From the NCBI GenBank assembly GCA_010279815.1, contig QEOQ01000359.1, positions 823,561-887,560 of the forward strand: 64,000 nucleotides of DNA, written 5' to 3'. The position numbers were made by a program, and so were the translations under genes. Of this stretch, positions 25,901-35,799 are shown one piece after another. Every line of letters starts with the position of its first letter. The stretch's first letter is position 1. The notes below the pieces were generated by a model. That model saw only the letters and a program-made list of their open reading frames with translations, did not search any database and was not told the DNA's origin. The DNA is from Brachionus plicatilis (lineage: Eukaryota > Rotifera > Eurotatoria > Ploima > Brachionidae).

Positions 25901-28551
25901 AGTCTTCATCAGGAAATCTTCAAGGAGCATTTGGACACGGTGCTGGTTATGGAGTGTATGATTATGGTTATGGATATCCAAGCTACGGATATGGTTTGTA
26001 TGACTATGGAATAGGTTACGGTTCTTATGGATATGGTAGTGGATATGGTTACACATACCCAAGTTATGGATATGGATACGGATATCCATACTATTACAAG
26101 AGACGATGAATATTTTCAATTTTGTACAGATTAGATTAGTTTTAATTTTAGTTTCCATTTTTTATCTTATTTAATAAATTATTTTTATAATTTTTATATT
26201 ATTAAATCTCCAATTTTTATTAAAATCTTATTGAGAATTTATTTAATATTTCAGTTCAAATATAAATTAAATTAATTTTGCACATTAAACACAAGAGCTA
26301 GACAATTAACTTCTTTGTTTTCTAAATAAACCCTAGAATAAAAATTGTTATTTTGTGTCCTTTTGTAATGAATCCTTTTTTACCTTACATTAAAGTTCCT
26401 TTTGTGTTCTTTTGTTAATTAGCAATTCAATTTATTAAATACAATAAAATGTAAGATTTTTAGATTTCAATCTAATTGTTAATTTTTTTAGAGATACTTT
26501 GTTCATTATTTTTACTGGACCAAATTTCTTAACCCAGTTCTTCGACCTGGACCCCGTTATTTTATCTCATATTATGTTGATAAATTTAAAAATTTAAAAA
26601 ACCGAAAATAAAATGCAAAATCATCGAAAAAAGCAAGCATAAAAAAACGTCGAAGATGGGCATATTTTTAAATATGCCCATCATAAATTAAAAGCGAATA
26701 GTTTTTGGAAAATTCAAACGAAATTTTTATCCGCCCATCTTATTACTGGAGACGATAAACATTTTAAATCTGGCAAAGATTAAATAAGTTTTAATTTTAG
26801 TTTCCGTTTTATTTATTTGATATAATAAAATTTTAGAGTTACTTTTTAAATAAAAATTTTCTTAGAAATAAAAAATTTCAAACTGTATTTTCAGCAAATC
26901 AAGAAAGTTTTGGTTAGGTATTAAATTTATTTAACAATTTTTTTTACTTTACCTTTCACAGTAATAAAGGAGAAAGCTTATTCTAATAAAGCATTACAAC
27001 TGTTTTGAAGAAAATTAAACAAAATTTTAACAGCTTCTTATTCTTATTCAAATAATACTTAGCAATTATACCTTTAAATCCTTAATTTGAAAAATAACAA
27101 AAATATATCAAAATTTATCACAAAACATTCAAAAAAATAATTAAGTTGACATTAATGTAATTAATTCTTTATCCTAAATTAAAAAAACACATAAAAAATT
27201 CAAATATGTTGAAGAATTTATTCATGAAATTTGAATTTTAATCACATTTTTAAAATATTCGAGGCCTTATTCAAAATATGTTTGATTGTGTCATTTTCTA
27301 TGAAAACTTAAAATTTAAATTATCTAGAAAATTAACTGTCTAATTCCAATTTTAAAAAAATGATAAATTTCCAAACATTTTAACAAATAAAGGTTCCATG
27401 TAAAAGCTTTTAATAGGAAAAAAATCAAGAATCTTACATCAATGAACTCGAGCAGATTATTTGCTTGCAATTGTCGATAAGTTTCTTTCCGGTATTCTTG
27501 TATTTGTTGCTTTTTTATTTTCGCTTTTTCGTAATCTTCTTCTTCAATAGCCTGACGTTTTTCGATATCGTAACGAGCTAAACGCTCACCGATCTTTTTT
27601 AGTTCTAAAATAGCCAGTTTAAGCCGCTTGGCTTCGTCATATCGTTCGGCTAGGTTACAAAAAATTATTTATTAAAAAAAAAAGAGAAAATCAAAAATTA
27701 AACCTTACTTAAAACACAATCTGTTTTTTTTTTATCCAATTTTCGAATAATTTGGCTTATTTCTGCATCTTGGTACATTGCAAATGCCAAATCATCCAGT
27801 GGTGAAATATAGTCAGCTCGCTTGATAGCAGCCAGAACAGTAGGATCTGCGTCATTGTTCTTTAGCATTTCTTGATTAATTTCGTCATCTAAATCGATTC
27901 CGATCACGTTAATAGCAATAATGCCAACCTTGGTAAATGAGATTATTTTCTTTTTTTTTTTTACCAAAAGGTACCTGGTTGTAGACATTGAGTCGGTTAA
28001 GGAAATTTTTATGAAGAACAAGCTTTAGGAATAGACCCTCGGCATCTACATGAACTGATTTAAGTTCACGTGCTTTGAGATCTGTTTTTTCGTTAGATGA
28101 TAATTCAACATATCTAAGGAGAAAAGAAGGTTCTTATTTTGAAGTAAACAGTAACTTGAAGTAAAGAGCTTTACCCGAGCCGAGTGTATTTTGCAGATTC
28201 AAAAGAACCCTCGTGGTCACTAGTCTCAGGACTGTCGCCAATGTAAAACTCAATTTTAGATGCAATCAAATATTGATGAGATAATATTTGCACTTTTTTA
28301 AGAACAATTTTTTTATTAAATTGTATTATTAAGTCTATAGGGTATAGGCAATATCTTTGATTAAAGTGTAAAAATTATTGACACATTTATCTTTTAGAAA
28401 GAAAATACCTTTGTGAAGCCCATCCGTGCACCAAAGGTCCATGCTTGTCAGAGTCTAAGTCGCTGGCGGGAAATTTTTCATCTTCACTAGTTACATGTAC
28501 AACTTTAAATTCGATCTTTTTAGGCGGCATGTATTCTTTTTTAAACTTCAT
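19967..28551 (-). CDS. CEP104: CEP104, ciliary tip / centriole distal-end protein (9 exons)
   Basis: Exons on the - strand: 28551-28409, 28354-28175, 28113-27975, 27928-27709, 27649-27438, 24476-24381, 24290-23304, 23246-23118, 20539-19967; 2679 nt, 892 aa, phases consistent (human CEP104 is about 925 aa). Signature blocks: MPPKKIEF near the start, HQYLIASKIEFYIGD, RADYISPLDDLAFAMYQD, then a charged helical region (about residues 230-300), a disordered Ser/Pro linker, a TOG-like helical repeat domain (about 430-700, with LPVLIHRTGD and KHLPPDND), and a C-terminal Cys/His zinc-finger array (CMFCGD, FWKSCPMLKQCSNC, CPRCSE, CPLCH, KEHLMGPNGC). CEP104 binds tubulin and end-binding proteins at the tips of cilia and on centrioles with CP110. 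The SxIP motif that human CEP104 has near its end is not visible here. An alternative start is the second Met (28530), which aligns better with the human N-terminus. The 23247-23303 intron (57 nt) stays open if retained. Confidence 0.93.
22440..22600 (-). repeat. Two LINE 3'-end-like hairpin modules
   Basis: On the - strand GTACCGAGCTAAAGCTCC (about 22456-22473) and a diverged GTACCGAACTTATGCTCT (about 22563-22580) each precede an A/T-rich tail. Similar placement of a hairpin before an AATA-rich end is seen at 41865-41915. They may be 3' ends of truncated non-LTR elements inside the CEP104 last intron. No coding remains. Confidence 0.35.
25686..25693 (+). promoter_or_regulatory. TATA box of Gly/Tyr-rich gene copy 1
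   Basis: TATAAATA within TTGGTATAAATAACC lies 94 bp before the ATG at 25780. The same box and surrounding 150-250 bp are conserved before the other copies. Confidence 0.65.
25780..26109 (+). CDS. Gly/Tyr-rich secreted protein, subfamily A, copy 1
   Basis: An intronless gene of 109 aa. Residues 1-22 form a signal peptide (Lys, then FAFLVVLLSS hydrophobic core, small residues to SSS). The mature part has a short polar head (GEKLQSTGLKSESNN, SSSGNLQGAFGHG) and from about residue 51 a run of GYG, YGY and YPSYGYG units ending in the basic tail YYKRR. It has no cysteine, so it is not a disulfide-fold peptide. The family is unknown to me. Composition recalls secreted structural or adhesive proteins, eggshell precursors and the Gly/Tyr-rich antimicrobial peptides of nematodes; none is proven. 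A TATA box lies 94 bp upstream and AATAAA about 65 bp after the stop. It sits inside the 3-kb CEP104 intron (24477-27437) on the opposite strand. It differs from copies 2 and 3 at a few residues (A20 for V, GSG for GGG, YPYY for YPSY). Confidence 0.88.
   Translation: MASKLTFAFLVVLLSSTTALSSSLGEKLQSTGLKSESNNLQSSSGNLQGAFGHGAGYGVYDYGYGYPSYGYGLYDYGIGYGSYGYGSGYGYTYPSYGYGYGYPYYYKRR
26656..26683. repeat. Perfect 13-bp palindrome GATGGGCATATTT
   Basis: GATGGGCATATTT is followed by a 2-nt spacer and its exact complement. It lies between Gly/Tyr copy 1 and a relic of the same family's 3' end. Function unknown. Confidence 0.6.
26738..26830 (+). pseudogene. Relic 3' end of a Gly/Tyr-rich gene
   Basis: The stretch resembles the last codons and 3' UTR of the intact copies: CCCATCTTATTAC, AGACGAT, then ATTTTAAAT and TAAGTTTTAATTTTAGTTTCC. 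The upstream coding part is gone. It marks another, older copy next to copy 1. Confidence 0.55.
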
Positions 28552-29882
28552 TAGAAAATATTATTGATCAAAGAAATATTTTTAAATAAAAGTTTAGGTT
28601 ATTTTTGGTTTTTGAAATGATATTGGTCTATGTACCAGTGTGTGTACCAGTGGCTATAGAAACTCTTGAAAAACACAAGAAAATATTTTGTTGTTTAAAG
28701 TTAATTATATAAGAAGTTTTGGCTAATTTATGGGGTCTAGATGAGTACTGCTTGTATACTGCGAATTAAAAAAATTGAAAAAGTTAATGCTGAAATAAAA
28801 TTAAAAAAAATAATAAAATTGCTGGTTGCTATAGTGATTATTCTATTTAGAATTATTTTTCTATTAGATGATTGCTAGGAACTGAATTTGTGTGTGAATG
28901 TGTTAAGACTTTTATTTTATTTGGAAAAAGAATTTTCTATTTATTTTTAATTTACTTAAATAAAATTAATTTTTTTGCTTGTTTTGTTTATTAAAGATTT
29001 TAAAATTGCAAAAAATATTTAAACTGTAAACACACAGAGGCTTTGTTTCTTTTTTATTAATTGCTTGAATTAATTATTAAAATATTAACAGTCTAATAAT
29101 TGGATTAAGGAAGATTTTAAATAACTTCCTTACTCGAGTATTGTAAAAAAAGATGAATTGGTCAAAAAATTATTCCAATTTAGGTTCAAAGAAAAATAAA
29201 AAAAATTAAAATTCGCAAGTTTATTAATGCCAACTAGAAAAATTGCAATATACGGATATGCAGTCTAAAATTTGTTTATTTTTCATGTGACATACAGAAT
29301 AAATTTACTTTTTATTTTAATTAAAATCAATATTTAAACAATATAATTATTTAAAATTAAAGTCTACATTTTTAAAAACAAATTATCAAATAATTTTAAA
29401 AATTTTTTTTGGATAAAAAAGAACCAGTCTTTATTTAACAGAGTAAAGACGCAATAAATTTAACTATTTAAGATGTGTGGTATTTTTTATTTCATCAAAT
29501 ATATAAAATTAATAATTAAAAAACTGATTAAATAAATAAAGATCACAAAAAAATTTCAAAAAATTCAGCCAAAATATCTTTATTAATTGAGAAGAAAAAT
29601 TATGGAAATAAAAACATAAAAAATAAATGAATCCACATTAAATAAAAAATTTCCAGATAATGATATTTTACTAACTGAGAAACAGCAGTCAAAAAATTCA
29701 GTCACAATATTTGATAATTTGTTTGCATATAAACTAACCTACAGATACAACTTCTAATATTAATTGATTAATAATAATTGCAAATATAAAAAAATTGGAC
29801 ATCCTTAAAATATTTAAATGGAAAATAGAACATATAAATAAAGATTATCATTAGAAAAGAAAATGTGAACTAAAAAAATTGG
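28552..29882. other. Intergenic region upstream of CEP104 and of Gly/Tyr copy 2
   Basis: This is a divergent intergenic space (CEP104 on -, secreted gene on +). It is AT-rich with short A-runs. A possible CEP104 promoter would lie just above 28551, but no clear box is visible. The last 100 bp carry the conserved upstream block of the secreted family. No other gene is seen. Confidence 0.45.
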
Positions 29883-29890
29883 TATAAATA
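29883..29890 (+). promoter_or_regulatory. TATA box of Gly/Tyr-rich gene copy 2
   Basis: TATAAATA lies 94 bp before the ATG at 29977, in the same context as copy 1. Confidence 0.65.
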
Positions 29891-29976
29891 ACCAAAAAAT
29901 TCTACCAAGATAATCATTCAAATTAAAAAAATTCAATTAAAGAACAAAATAAATAAATTTCCTATTCTAGTACAAA

Positions 29977-30306
29977 ATGGCTTCAAAATTAACATTCGCA
30001 TTTTTGGTTGTTTTGCTATCAAGAACAACTGTGCTGAGTTCTTCCCTCGGTGAAAAACTTCAATCAACTGGCCTTAAATCTGAATCAAATAATTTACAGT
30101 CTTCATCAGGAAATCTTCAAGGAGCATTTGGACACGGTGCTGGTTATGGAGTGTATGATTATGGTTATGGATATCCAAGCTACGGATATGGTTTGTATGA
30201 CTATGGAATAGGTTACGGTTCTTATGGATATGGTGGTGGATATGGTTACACATATCCAAGCTATGGATATGGATACGGATATCCATCCTATTACAAGAGA
30301 CGATGA
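29977..30306 (+). CDS. Gly/Tyr-rich secreted protein, subfamily A, copy 2
   Basis: An intronless 109-aa protein identical in sequence to copy 3 at 32477. It has a signal peptide (MASKLTFAFLVVLLSR), a polar head and a GYG/YPSYGYG-rich body ending YYKRR. It differs from copy 1 by R16, V19 and a GGG step. The near-identical DNA of copies 2 and 3, including about 95 bp upstream, suggests a recent duplication or gene conversion. The last 14 bases before the ATG are TTCTAGTACAAA-like, as in copies 1 and 3. Function unknown, presumed secreted. Confidence 0.88.
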   Translation: MASKLTFAFLVVLLSRTTVLSSSLGEKLQSTGLKSESNNLQSSSGNLQGAFGHGAGYGVYDYGYGYPSYGYGLYDYGIGYGSYGYGGGYGYTYPSYGYGYGYPSYYKRR

Positions 30307-31423
30307 ATATTTTAAATTTTGTACAGATTAGATTAGTTTTAATTTTAGTTTCCATTTTTATTTTACATAATAAATTATTTTTATAATTTTTTTATTATTA
30401 AATCTCCAATTTTTAAAAATTCTCAAATTGTTTATTTCAAATTTTATCAAATATTCATAATTATGTCCCAAATAATGTTCATTTAGAACTTTTTTTATCG
30501 GAAAATATTTTAATAAACTATATAAGAAAGTTTAAAAATCGAATTTGTACATTTTTGAGAAAATCGATCAAAGTTAGCCAAAATCTTAGGTTACCAGGAA
30601 ATTCAAGGTAAGTTGTTATAGCAAATTATCTTTTAACTTTTTAATTCTTTGACACAAATGCTATTGGTAAATTTACCCAATTTTACGTTATTTTACGTAA
30701 TAAATAAATAATAATAATAATAGGTTACAGCAGTTTTTCCTGTACGCCAAGACGCTATGGTCTCACTGTGTTAGCTAAAACTGATGTAAATAACTAAATA
30801 TGTTCTAAAGCCATTTTTGGTATCTCCTGAAATTGCATTTTTTTTTGAATATTTTTTAGTTTTTTTAACATTCTTTCAAATTTAAATTTTTTTTTTTTAA
30901 ATTTTATTACATAATTTTACACAAAATAATGTTATAAACTGTAAAAAAATGCAATTTTTTGTAATAAAATTACTAAATTCTTGTCATTTTGGATAAGTTT
31001 TGTTGACGTGTAACTATATTATATAGGCGTAGCTAGGCCCCGGTTATTAGTCCTTTGATATTCATGGGTGTCATGAATCTAGTTGCTAGTTTGTTAGTCT
31101 AACTCAACTGATTGATTGCTGGCGCCAAGTTTAGAAATATATAAGTATAGTTTAATTTAAATAAATGGGGTGGTGTTTTGTGTTCTGAATAGAAATTTTT
31201 ATATCTTTTATACTACCTTTTTACTACCGTAATTTCACACTATTCCCACTAATATGCCAAAGAGATCCAGTCAATCTACTCGGCAACAAGTTTTACTTGA
31301 AATAACGTAATATTACGTAATTTTACATCATTTAACGTAAGCTAACATTTTATTACATCCTACTTTTGATGTAATTTTATGTTATCTTGCATTTTTTGAT
31401 CGAAAATTACGTATGATGTAATA
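30307..31423. other. Intergenic repeats, possible LTR-type fragment
   Basis: After the 3' UTR of copy 2 the sequence is AT-rich. At about 31020-31250 there is a less AT-rich block (GGCCCCGG, GGCGCC, then AATAAATG and a T-rich stretch) followed by an ATG at about 31255 that opens an 18-codon frame (MPKRSSQSTRQQ..). This has the layout of an LTR plus leader, but I see no second LTR or gag motif. From 31290 to 31420 TTACGTAA-type units occur, as in the foldback at 49356. Confidence 0.35.
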
Positions 31424-31894
31424 TACAGGTGCAATAAACAAGAATGTAAAATTTGTCAATTTACTGAAAAAAGTTTTTGTGTAAAATATAAAAATTATTC
31501 TCTACCTATTTTATGTGATTCTAATTGTGATGCTACTGGAATAGTTTATATAATAAAGTGTTTAAAGTGTAAAGAATTTTCCATCGGGGAATCGAAAAGA
31601 TCAGCTAGAAAAAGAATTTTAGAACATTTATACACAATAAATAAGTTTAGAAAAAATATAAGAAAATCGCTCTGTAATTTTGACAAATGTTCCGAAGTCT
31701 CAATTCATTTCAATTTAGATGGTCACACTGATAAAGATTTTTCTTTTTCAATATTCAAATCAAATATTGATAATGATTTCATAAGAAAATCAACTGAAGC
31801 CGATTTAATTAATTTATTCATTAAATTCCAAATTCCAATTTTAAATAAAAAAATCTATAAGTTGGATAAAATTAGAACCTTAACATTTTCTTAA
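31424..31894 (+). pseudogene. Penelope-like element 3' part: GIY-YIG endonuclease
   Basis: A 157-codon open frame without a start Met ends at TAA 31892-31894. It has a Cys-rich entry (YRCNKQECKICQF), then GIVYIIKCLKC with GESKRSARKRILEH, which is the GIY-YIG nuclease core: the GIY and YII motifs, Gly-Glu, the catalytic-type Arg, and EH. This domain follows the reverse transcriptase in Penelope-like retroelements. The RT is missing; the frame fuses upstream to a TTACGTAA-rich repeat at about 31420. It is a 5'-truncated insertion. Confidence 0.82.
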
Positions 31895-32084
31895 ATTCAT
31901 TGTATAATTGTAAATTAAATTTAGTTATTATTTCAAATAATGAAAAAATTTTATAATTTTTATTCTTAAAAATGAAGTATAATAAGTTTTTCTTTTTTTC
32001 TAAAATTCAAAAAAATTTTTTCTTTTTTCATTTTTTCATAATAAATAAATTGTTAAAAAATTGTAATTCTCGGTCATCTAGATC

Positions 32085-32114
32085 CTGAAGAAGGCCTATC
32101 GGTCGAAACGCGTC
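32085..32114 (+). ncRNA. Hammerhead-ribozyme-like motif of the Penelope-like element
   Basis: CTGAAGA at 32085-32091 matches the hammerhead core CUGANGA. It is followed by a small stem GGCC/GGTC with TATC loop, then GAAA and CGCGTC (32105-32114), where GTC would be the cleavage triplet. Penelope-like elements are known to carry minimal hammerhead motifs. Against it: an unpaired A before stem II, and I cannot draw a good helix I. It may be a degenerate copy. Confidence 0.45.
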
Positions 32115-32382
32115 GTTTTCTACAAAATTGTTTTTTTTTTTTTAATATTAATAAATTTTAAAATTTTAATTGTTTTATTCGAAATATTAAGATATGGTCT
32201 AAGGTTGAGAACACAGAAAAAATTGATCCCAATTGAATACTAAAAAATAAATCAAAATTGAAGACCAATGTATATTGAATTTAATGTATCATGAATTGAA
32301 ATTGAATTTTAATTTTAAAAAAGTTCAAAATCTAATTTTAAATAATTAAAATAGAAAAGAAAATGTGAACTAAAAAAATTGG

Positions 32383-32390
32383 TATAAATA
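32383..32390 (+). promoter_or_regulatory. TATA box of Gly/Tyr-rich gene copy 3
   Basis: TATAAATA lies 94 bp before the ATG at 32477, inside an upstream block of about 250 bp shared with copy 1. Confidence 0.65.
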
Positions 32391-32476
32391 ACCAAAAAAT
32401 TAAACCAAGATAATCATTCAAATTAAAAAAATTCAATTAAAGAACAAAATAAATAAATTTCCTATTCTAGTACAAA

Positions 32477-32806
32477 ATGGCTTCAAAATTAACATTCGCA
32501 TTTTTGGTTGTTTTGCTATCAAGAACAACTGTGCTGAGTTCTTCCCTCGGTGAAAAACTTCAATCAACTGGCCTTAAATCTGAATCAAATAATTTACAGT
32601 CTTCATCAGGAAATCTTCAAGGAGCATTTGGACACGGTGCTGGTTATGGAGTGTATGACTATGGTTATGGATATCCAAGCTACGGATATGGTTTGTATGA
32701 CTATGGAATAGGTTACGGTTCTTATGGATATGGTGGTGGATATGGTTACACATATCCAAGCTATGGATATGGATACGGATATCCATCCTATTACAAGAGA
32801 CGATGA
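32477..32806 (+). CDS. Gly/Tyr-rich secreted protein, subfamily A, copy 3
   Basis: An intronless 109-aa protein with the same amino acids as copy 2 and only a few silent DNA changes (for example GAC for GAT in the YDYG step). Signal peptide, polar head, GYG-rich body and KRR tail are as in the other copies. The Penelope-like fragment ends about 300 bp upstream, and a broken copy with a LINE inside lies 1.1 kb downstream. Confidence 0.88.
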   Translation: MASKLTFAFLVVLLSRTTVLSSSLGEKLQSTGLKSESNNLQSSSGNLQGAFGHGAGYGVYDYGYGYPSYGYGLYDYGIGYGSYGYGGGYGYTYPSYGYGYGYPSYYKRR

Positions 32807-33009
32807 ATATTTTAAATTTCGTACAGATTAGATTAGTTTTAATTTTAGTTTCCATTTTTATTTTACATAATAAATTATTTTTATAAATATTTAATGTTTT
32901 AATTTTTTAGTAAAGGTTTTAAAGCTTAATTTAATCGTGAATAATTATATGGTTTTCTTTATTATATTAGAACAAAAGAAGTCATCCTTATAAATGTTTC
33001 CGGTATTTT

Positions 33010-33075
33010 TATTTATTTATTAAATATATTTATTAGATTCAATTAACGCCAATTCTGGCGATGTAAAATTATAAA
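33010..33075 (-). repeat. LINE 3'-end hairpin module, second copy
   Basis: On the - strand TTTTACATCGCC, loop, GGCG, then TTAATTGAATCTAATAAATA. The arms CGCCA/TGGCG pair but differ from the CGCCTT/AAGGCG arms at 18283, so the hairpin is kept with changed bases. Confidence 0.45.
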
Positions 33076-33288
33076 AATAAAAATTTAAAATAAAAAAAAT
33101 AATTTGAAAAAAGAAAAATCATTAATTAAGTGAGGGAAAATTATTACTTAATTGAATTAAGCGAATATCTAGTTTGAAATTTTTTTCATTTTTTTTCATA
33201 AATATTGTTGAAATGTGAATTCTAATTATGAATAATAGCTTTTCTACAAAAATCAAATTACAAATTTAAAATTTTCTCAAAGTTAATT

Positions 33289-33462
33289 GGCGAGATGGAA
33301 ATTATTTTATATTTTCATATTTTTGAATTTTTTTTTCATTATTTCAGAAAATAAAAATAAAACTCTTTCAAATTATTTAGTTACCAATATTAAAAATAAA
33401 AAATTTCACAAAAAATCTAAATATATGAAAATGTAAATATGTAAAATTTTCTTCATTTTGCC
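33289..33462. mobile_element. Short palindromic MITE (GGCAAAATG family), copy 3
   Basis: A 174-bp foldback very like copy 1 internally (ATTTTCATATTTTT, TTTCAGAAAATAAAA, ACTCTTTCAAATTATTTAG). The right end is CATTTTGCC; the left end is changed to GGCGAGATG. Flanks AGTTAATT and AGTAAATT could be an 8-bp target duplication with one mismatch. Confidence 0.7.
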
Positions 33463-33952
33463 AGTAAATTTTAAATTTTAAATTTTATTAGTTGATTGTT
33501 GTGAAGTATTTGGAATACTTTAAAACAACATTGAACATGATGTTACATTATTTTAATAAGAATTATTTAATAATAATAATTTTCAATTTTATAGAATATC
33601 ACGGCGTCAAGAATTTAATGAATTCAATCCCTTAATAAATTTAAATCATCACTTTGCTCATTTTAATAATAAAATTTATTCTTTGTCTTTATTTATTTTA
33701 ATTTTTATGTTGTTAAAAGAAAAAAACGGATATCACTTAATATTTGTTAAATTAAATTAACAAGAAATATTTGTTTCTTTATTTTTTTTTAAAACTAGAA
33801 AATTTAAATTTTATTTGTTTAAAAAGTTTATCCTGTTAAAAAAATTAAAGATTGTTTAATAAAATTTTCTACATTAATATTAATAATTAATAATATGTGG
33901 ACACTGTGCTCAAATAGGTGCCAGACATGTTTTTTTGCCAAGAACTTATGTT

Positions 33953-34040
33953 GATACGGATATCCATCTTATTACAATGAATATTTTAAATTTCGTACAG
34001 ATTAGATTAGTTTTAACATTAGTCTCCATTTTTTATTTTA
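33953..34040 (+). pseudogene. Gly/Tyr-rich gene relic, cut by a LINE
   Basis: GATACGGATATCCATCTTATTAC and the 3' UTR match the end of the intact genes, with a 7-nt loss that removes the KRR codons. The UTR stops at 34040, where a LINE begins, and its continuation (TAATAAATTATTTTTATAAA..) resumes at about 35093-35139 just as in copy 3 downstream of 32870. The relic therefore predates the LINE insertion. Confidence 0.75.
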
Positions 34041-35089
34041 GTAGTAGTAGTAGTAGTGGTGGTTTAAACTGCAGCTAAGATGTTATTAACTCTAAAGAGC
34101 TATAACAGTCGCTTCTTTTTGTTTCGACATCCAAACATCAAGCTTCGCTTTAAAACTATTCAGGTTCTTTGCATTTACCACATCTTCCGGGAGTTTGTTC
34201 CATCCATTCACGACTCTATTTGTAAAAAAGTTAAATCTAGGAAGACAATTCTTTACATGTTCACGCGTTGGACAATAGCTATTTCTCCTTAATTCATATC
34301 TTCGGCTCCCGGATCTTGTGTTTAGACTGTAGTTGATTTCTTTATTAAATTCAATTTGTTCGTAATTGTTTACCACTTTGTACATTTGGATTAGGTCACC
34401 CCTTAATCTTCTTGTCCTCAGGTTAGTTAACTCTAGCTTTGACAAACGTTGTTGATAATCCAAATCACGTAGTTCTGGAATCAACTTTGTTGCTCTTCGT
34501 TGAACTTTTTCAAGCTCATTTATATCCTTTTCCAAATATGGGCACCATGCACTGACAGCATACTCCAGGTGCGGTCTAACCATAGAACAATACAATAGTT
34601 TGATAGTCTCGCTGCACGGATACTTAAATGCTTTCCTAATTATACCCAACATTCTATTTGCTTTAGCTGTTGCATTCTTGACTTGTATGTCCCATTTTAA
34701 ATCATTCTGTAAGTAAATATCCAAATCACTTTCGCATTTTGTCTTACTCAGTGGCTTCAAACCAACCTTGTACTCGAACTCAGGATTATTGCTACCAATA
34801 TGAACTACTTTACATTTTTCTACATTTAGCTGAGTCGACCACTCTTTTGACCACTTGCACACCTTATCCATATCTGATTGTAGCTTATAAATCGAGTTGA
34901 AATTATTAACTGTTGATAAGATCTTCGTGTCATCAGCATAAGCTTCACAATTGTTTTGGACAATATCCAACATATCGTTTATATAAACAATAAAGAGTAA
35001 AGGACCGAGTACTGAACCTTGTGGAACTCCACTGTTAACTTTAACCCAATTTGAACTAGTGTCCCCTAGTGTCCCAATTTGAACGTTCT
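34041..35089 (-). mobile_element. 5'-truncated non-LTR retrotransposon (CR1/jockey-type)
   Basis: On the - strand the frame runs from about 35075 to 34092: GVPQGSVLGPLLFIVYIND, AYADDTKI (catalytic YADD), then the RT thumb and C-terminal block (MVRPHLEYAVSAWCPYL, KVQRRATKLIPELR, RLRGDLIQMYK, NGWNKLPEDVVNA). The frame is open to its stop, so the insertion is young. The 3' end carries a (TAC)n microsatellite tail at about 34041-34064, read on the - strand. The 5' two thirds (endonuclease, RT fingers) are missing, as is usual. It is inserted in the 3' UTR of a Gly/Tyr gene relic. The clade is judged by eye. Confidence 0.88.
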
Positions 35090-35321
35090 ATTATAATAAT
35101 AAATTATTTTTATAAATATTTAATGTTTTAATTTTTTAGATTTAGTTCTAAAAAAGAATAAAATGACACTTTTTTTCACATTGACACCAAATTAATTAGA
35201 AAAATACCAAAAGTATTAAAAAAAATTTTTTTTTATTTCTACCATAAAAAATATTATTTTTTACCACATTTTTTTTGGACATGCCCCGTATCTTCTCTTA
35301 GTCATTTTAGTTCCAAATTTT

Positions 35322-35555
35322 TCACAATATGATCGAAAATCGAAAAGTGATCCAAAAAAGGTCCAAGTGATCGAAAATTCCAGGGGACGTTGTCGAAATG
35401 TAAATTTTTGATCGGTCTGTGAATTTTTTCAACGATTTACATTCTTGAACATAATCGTAAGTCTTTTCTGTACTTCTATTATTTGTGGAAATATCTTCAG
35501 CGTCATTGCTTGTATCGTTAAAGTTATTTTCTAGAATACTTGTAGAACTAGACAT
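35322..35555 (-). other. Small acidic-start ORF in a repeat-like island
   Basis: A frame of 77 codons starts MSSSTSILENNFND and is Ser/Asn/Asp-rich for about 45 residues, then becomes hydrophobic. Similar short acidic Met-Ser frames occur at 50160-50318 and 60586-60798. They could be N-termini of transposases or of unknown genes with further exons. No homology recognised. Confidence 0.2.
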
Positions 35556-35799
35556 TTTTGATTAATGGAACATTTATTAATTTTAATTTATTAGATAGGA
35601 TTTTTAAAGTGTCAAAAAAATTGGTTTCATTTTAATAAATTAGGTGTCGTTTTAATTTAATTGGGATCAATATTCATAAAAAAGTAAAGTTTATTAAATC
35701 AGGTGTAAATCTTAGTATTTATTTCTAATTTAATAAAAAGGTAATTAATTTAAAAATTGGGGAGAAAAATTAATATTTTGGGTTTTTTATTCAAAATTT

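Noticed and set aside
25736..26158. His/Asn-rich ORFs antisense to each Gly/Tyr-rich gene (also at 30074, 32574, 48578, 52185, 58294)
   Set aside because: They arise because GGN-TAY codons read backwards give His, Asn and Ile codons. Their conservation follows that of the sense gene; they lack signals of their own.
29955..29976. TTCCTATTCTAG just before the ATG of subfamily A genes as a trans-splice acceptor
   Set aside because: Subfamily B has TTCTAAAAC at the same place, so the AG is not conserved, and the TATA box spacing explains the start without splicing.
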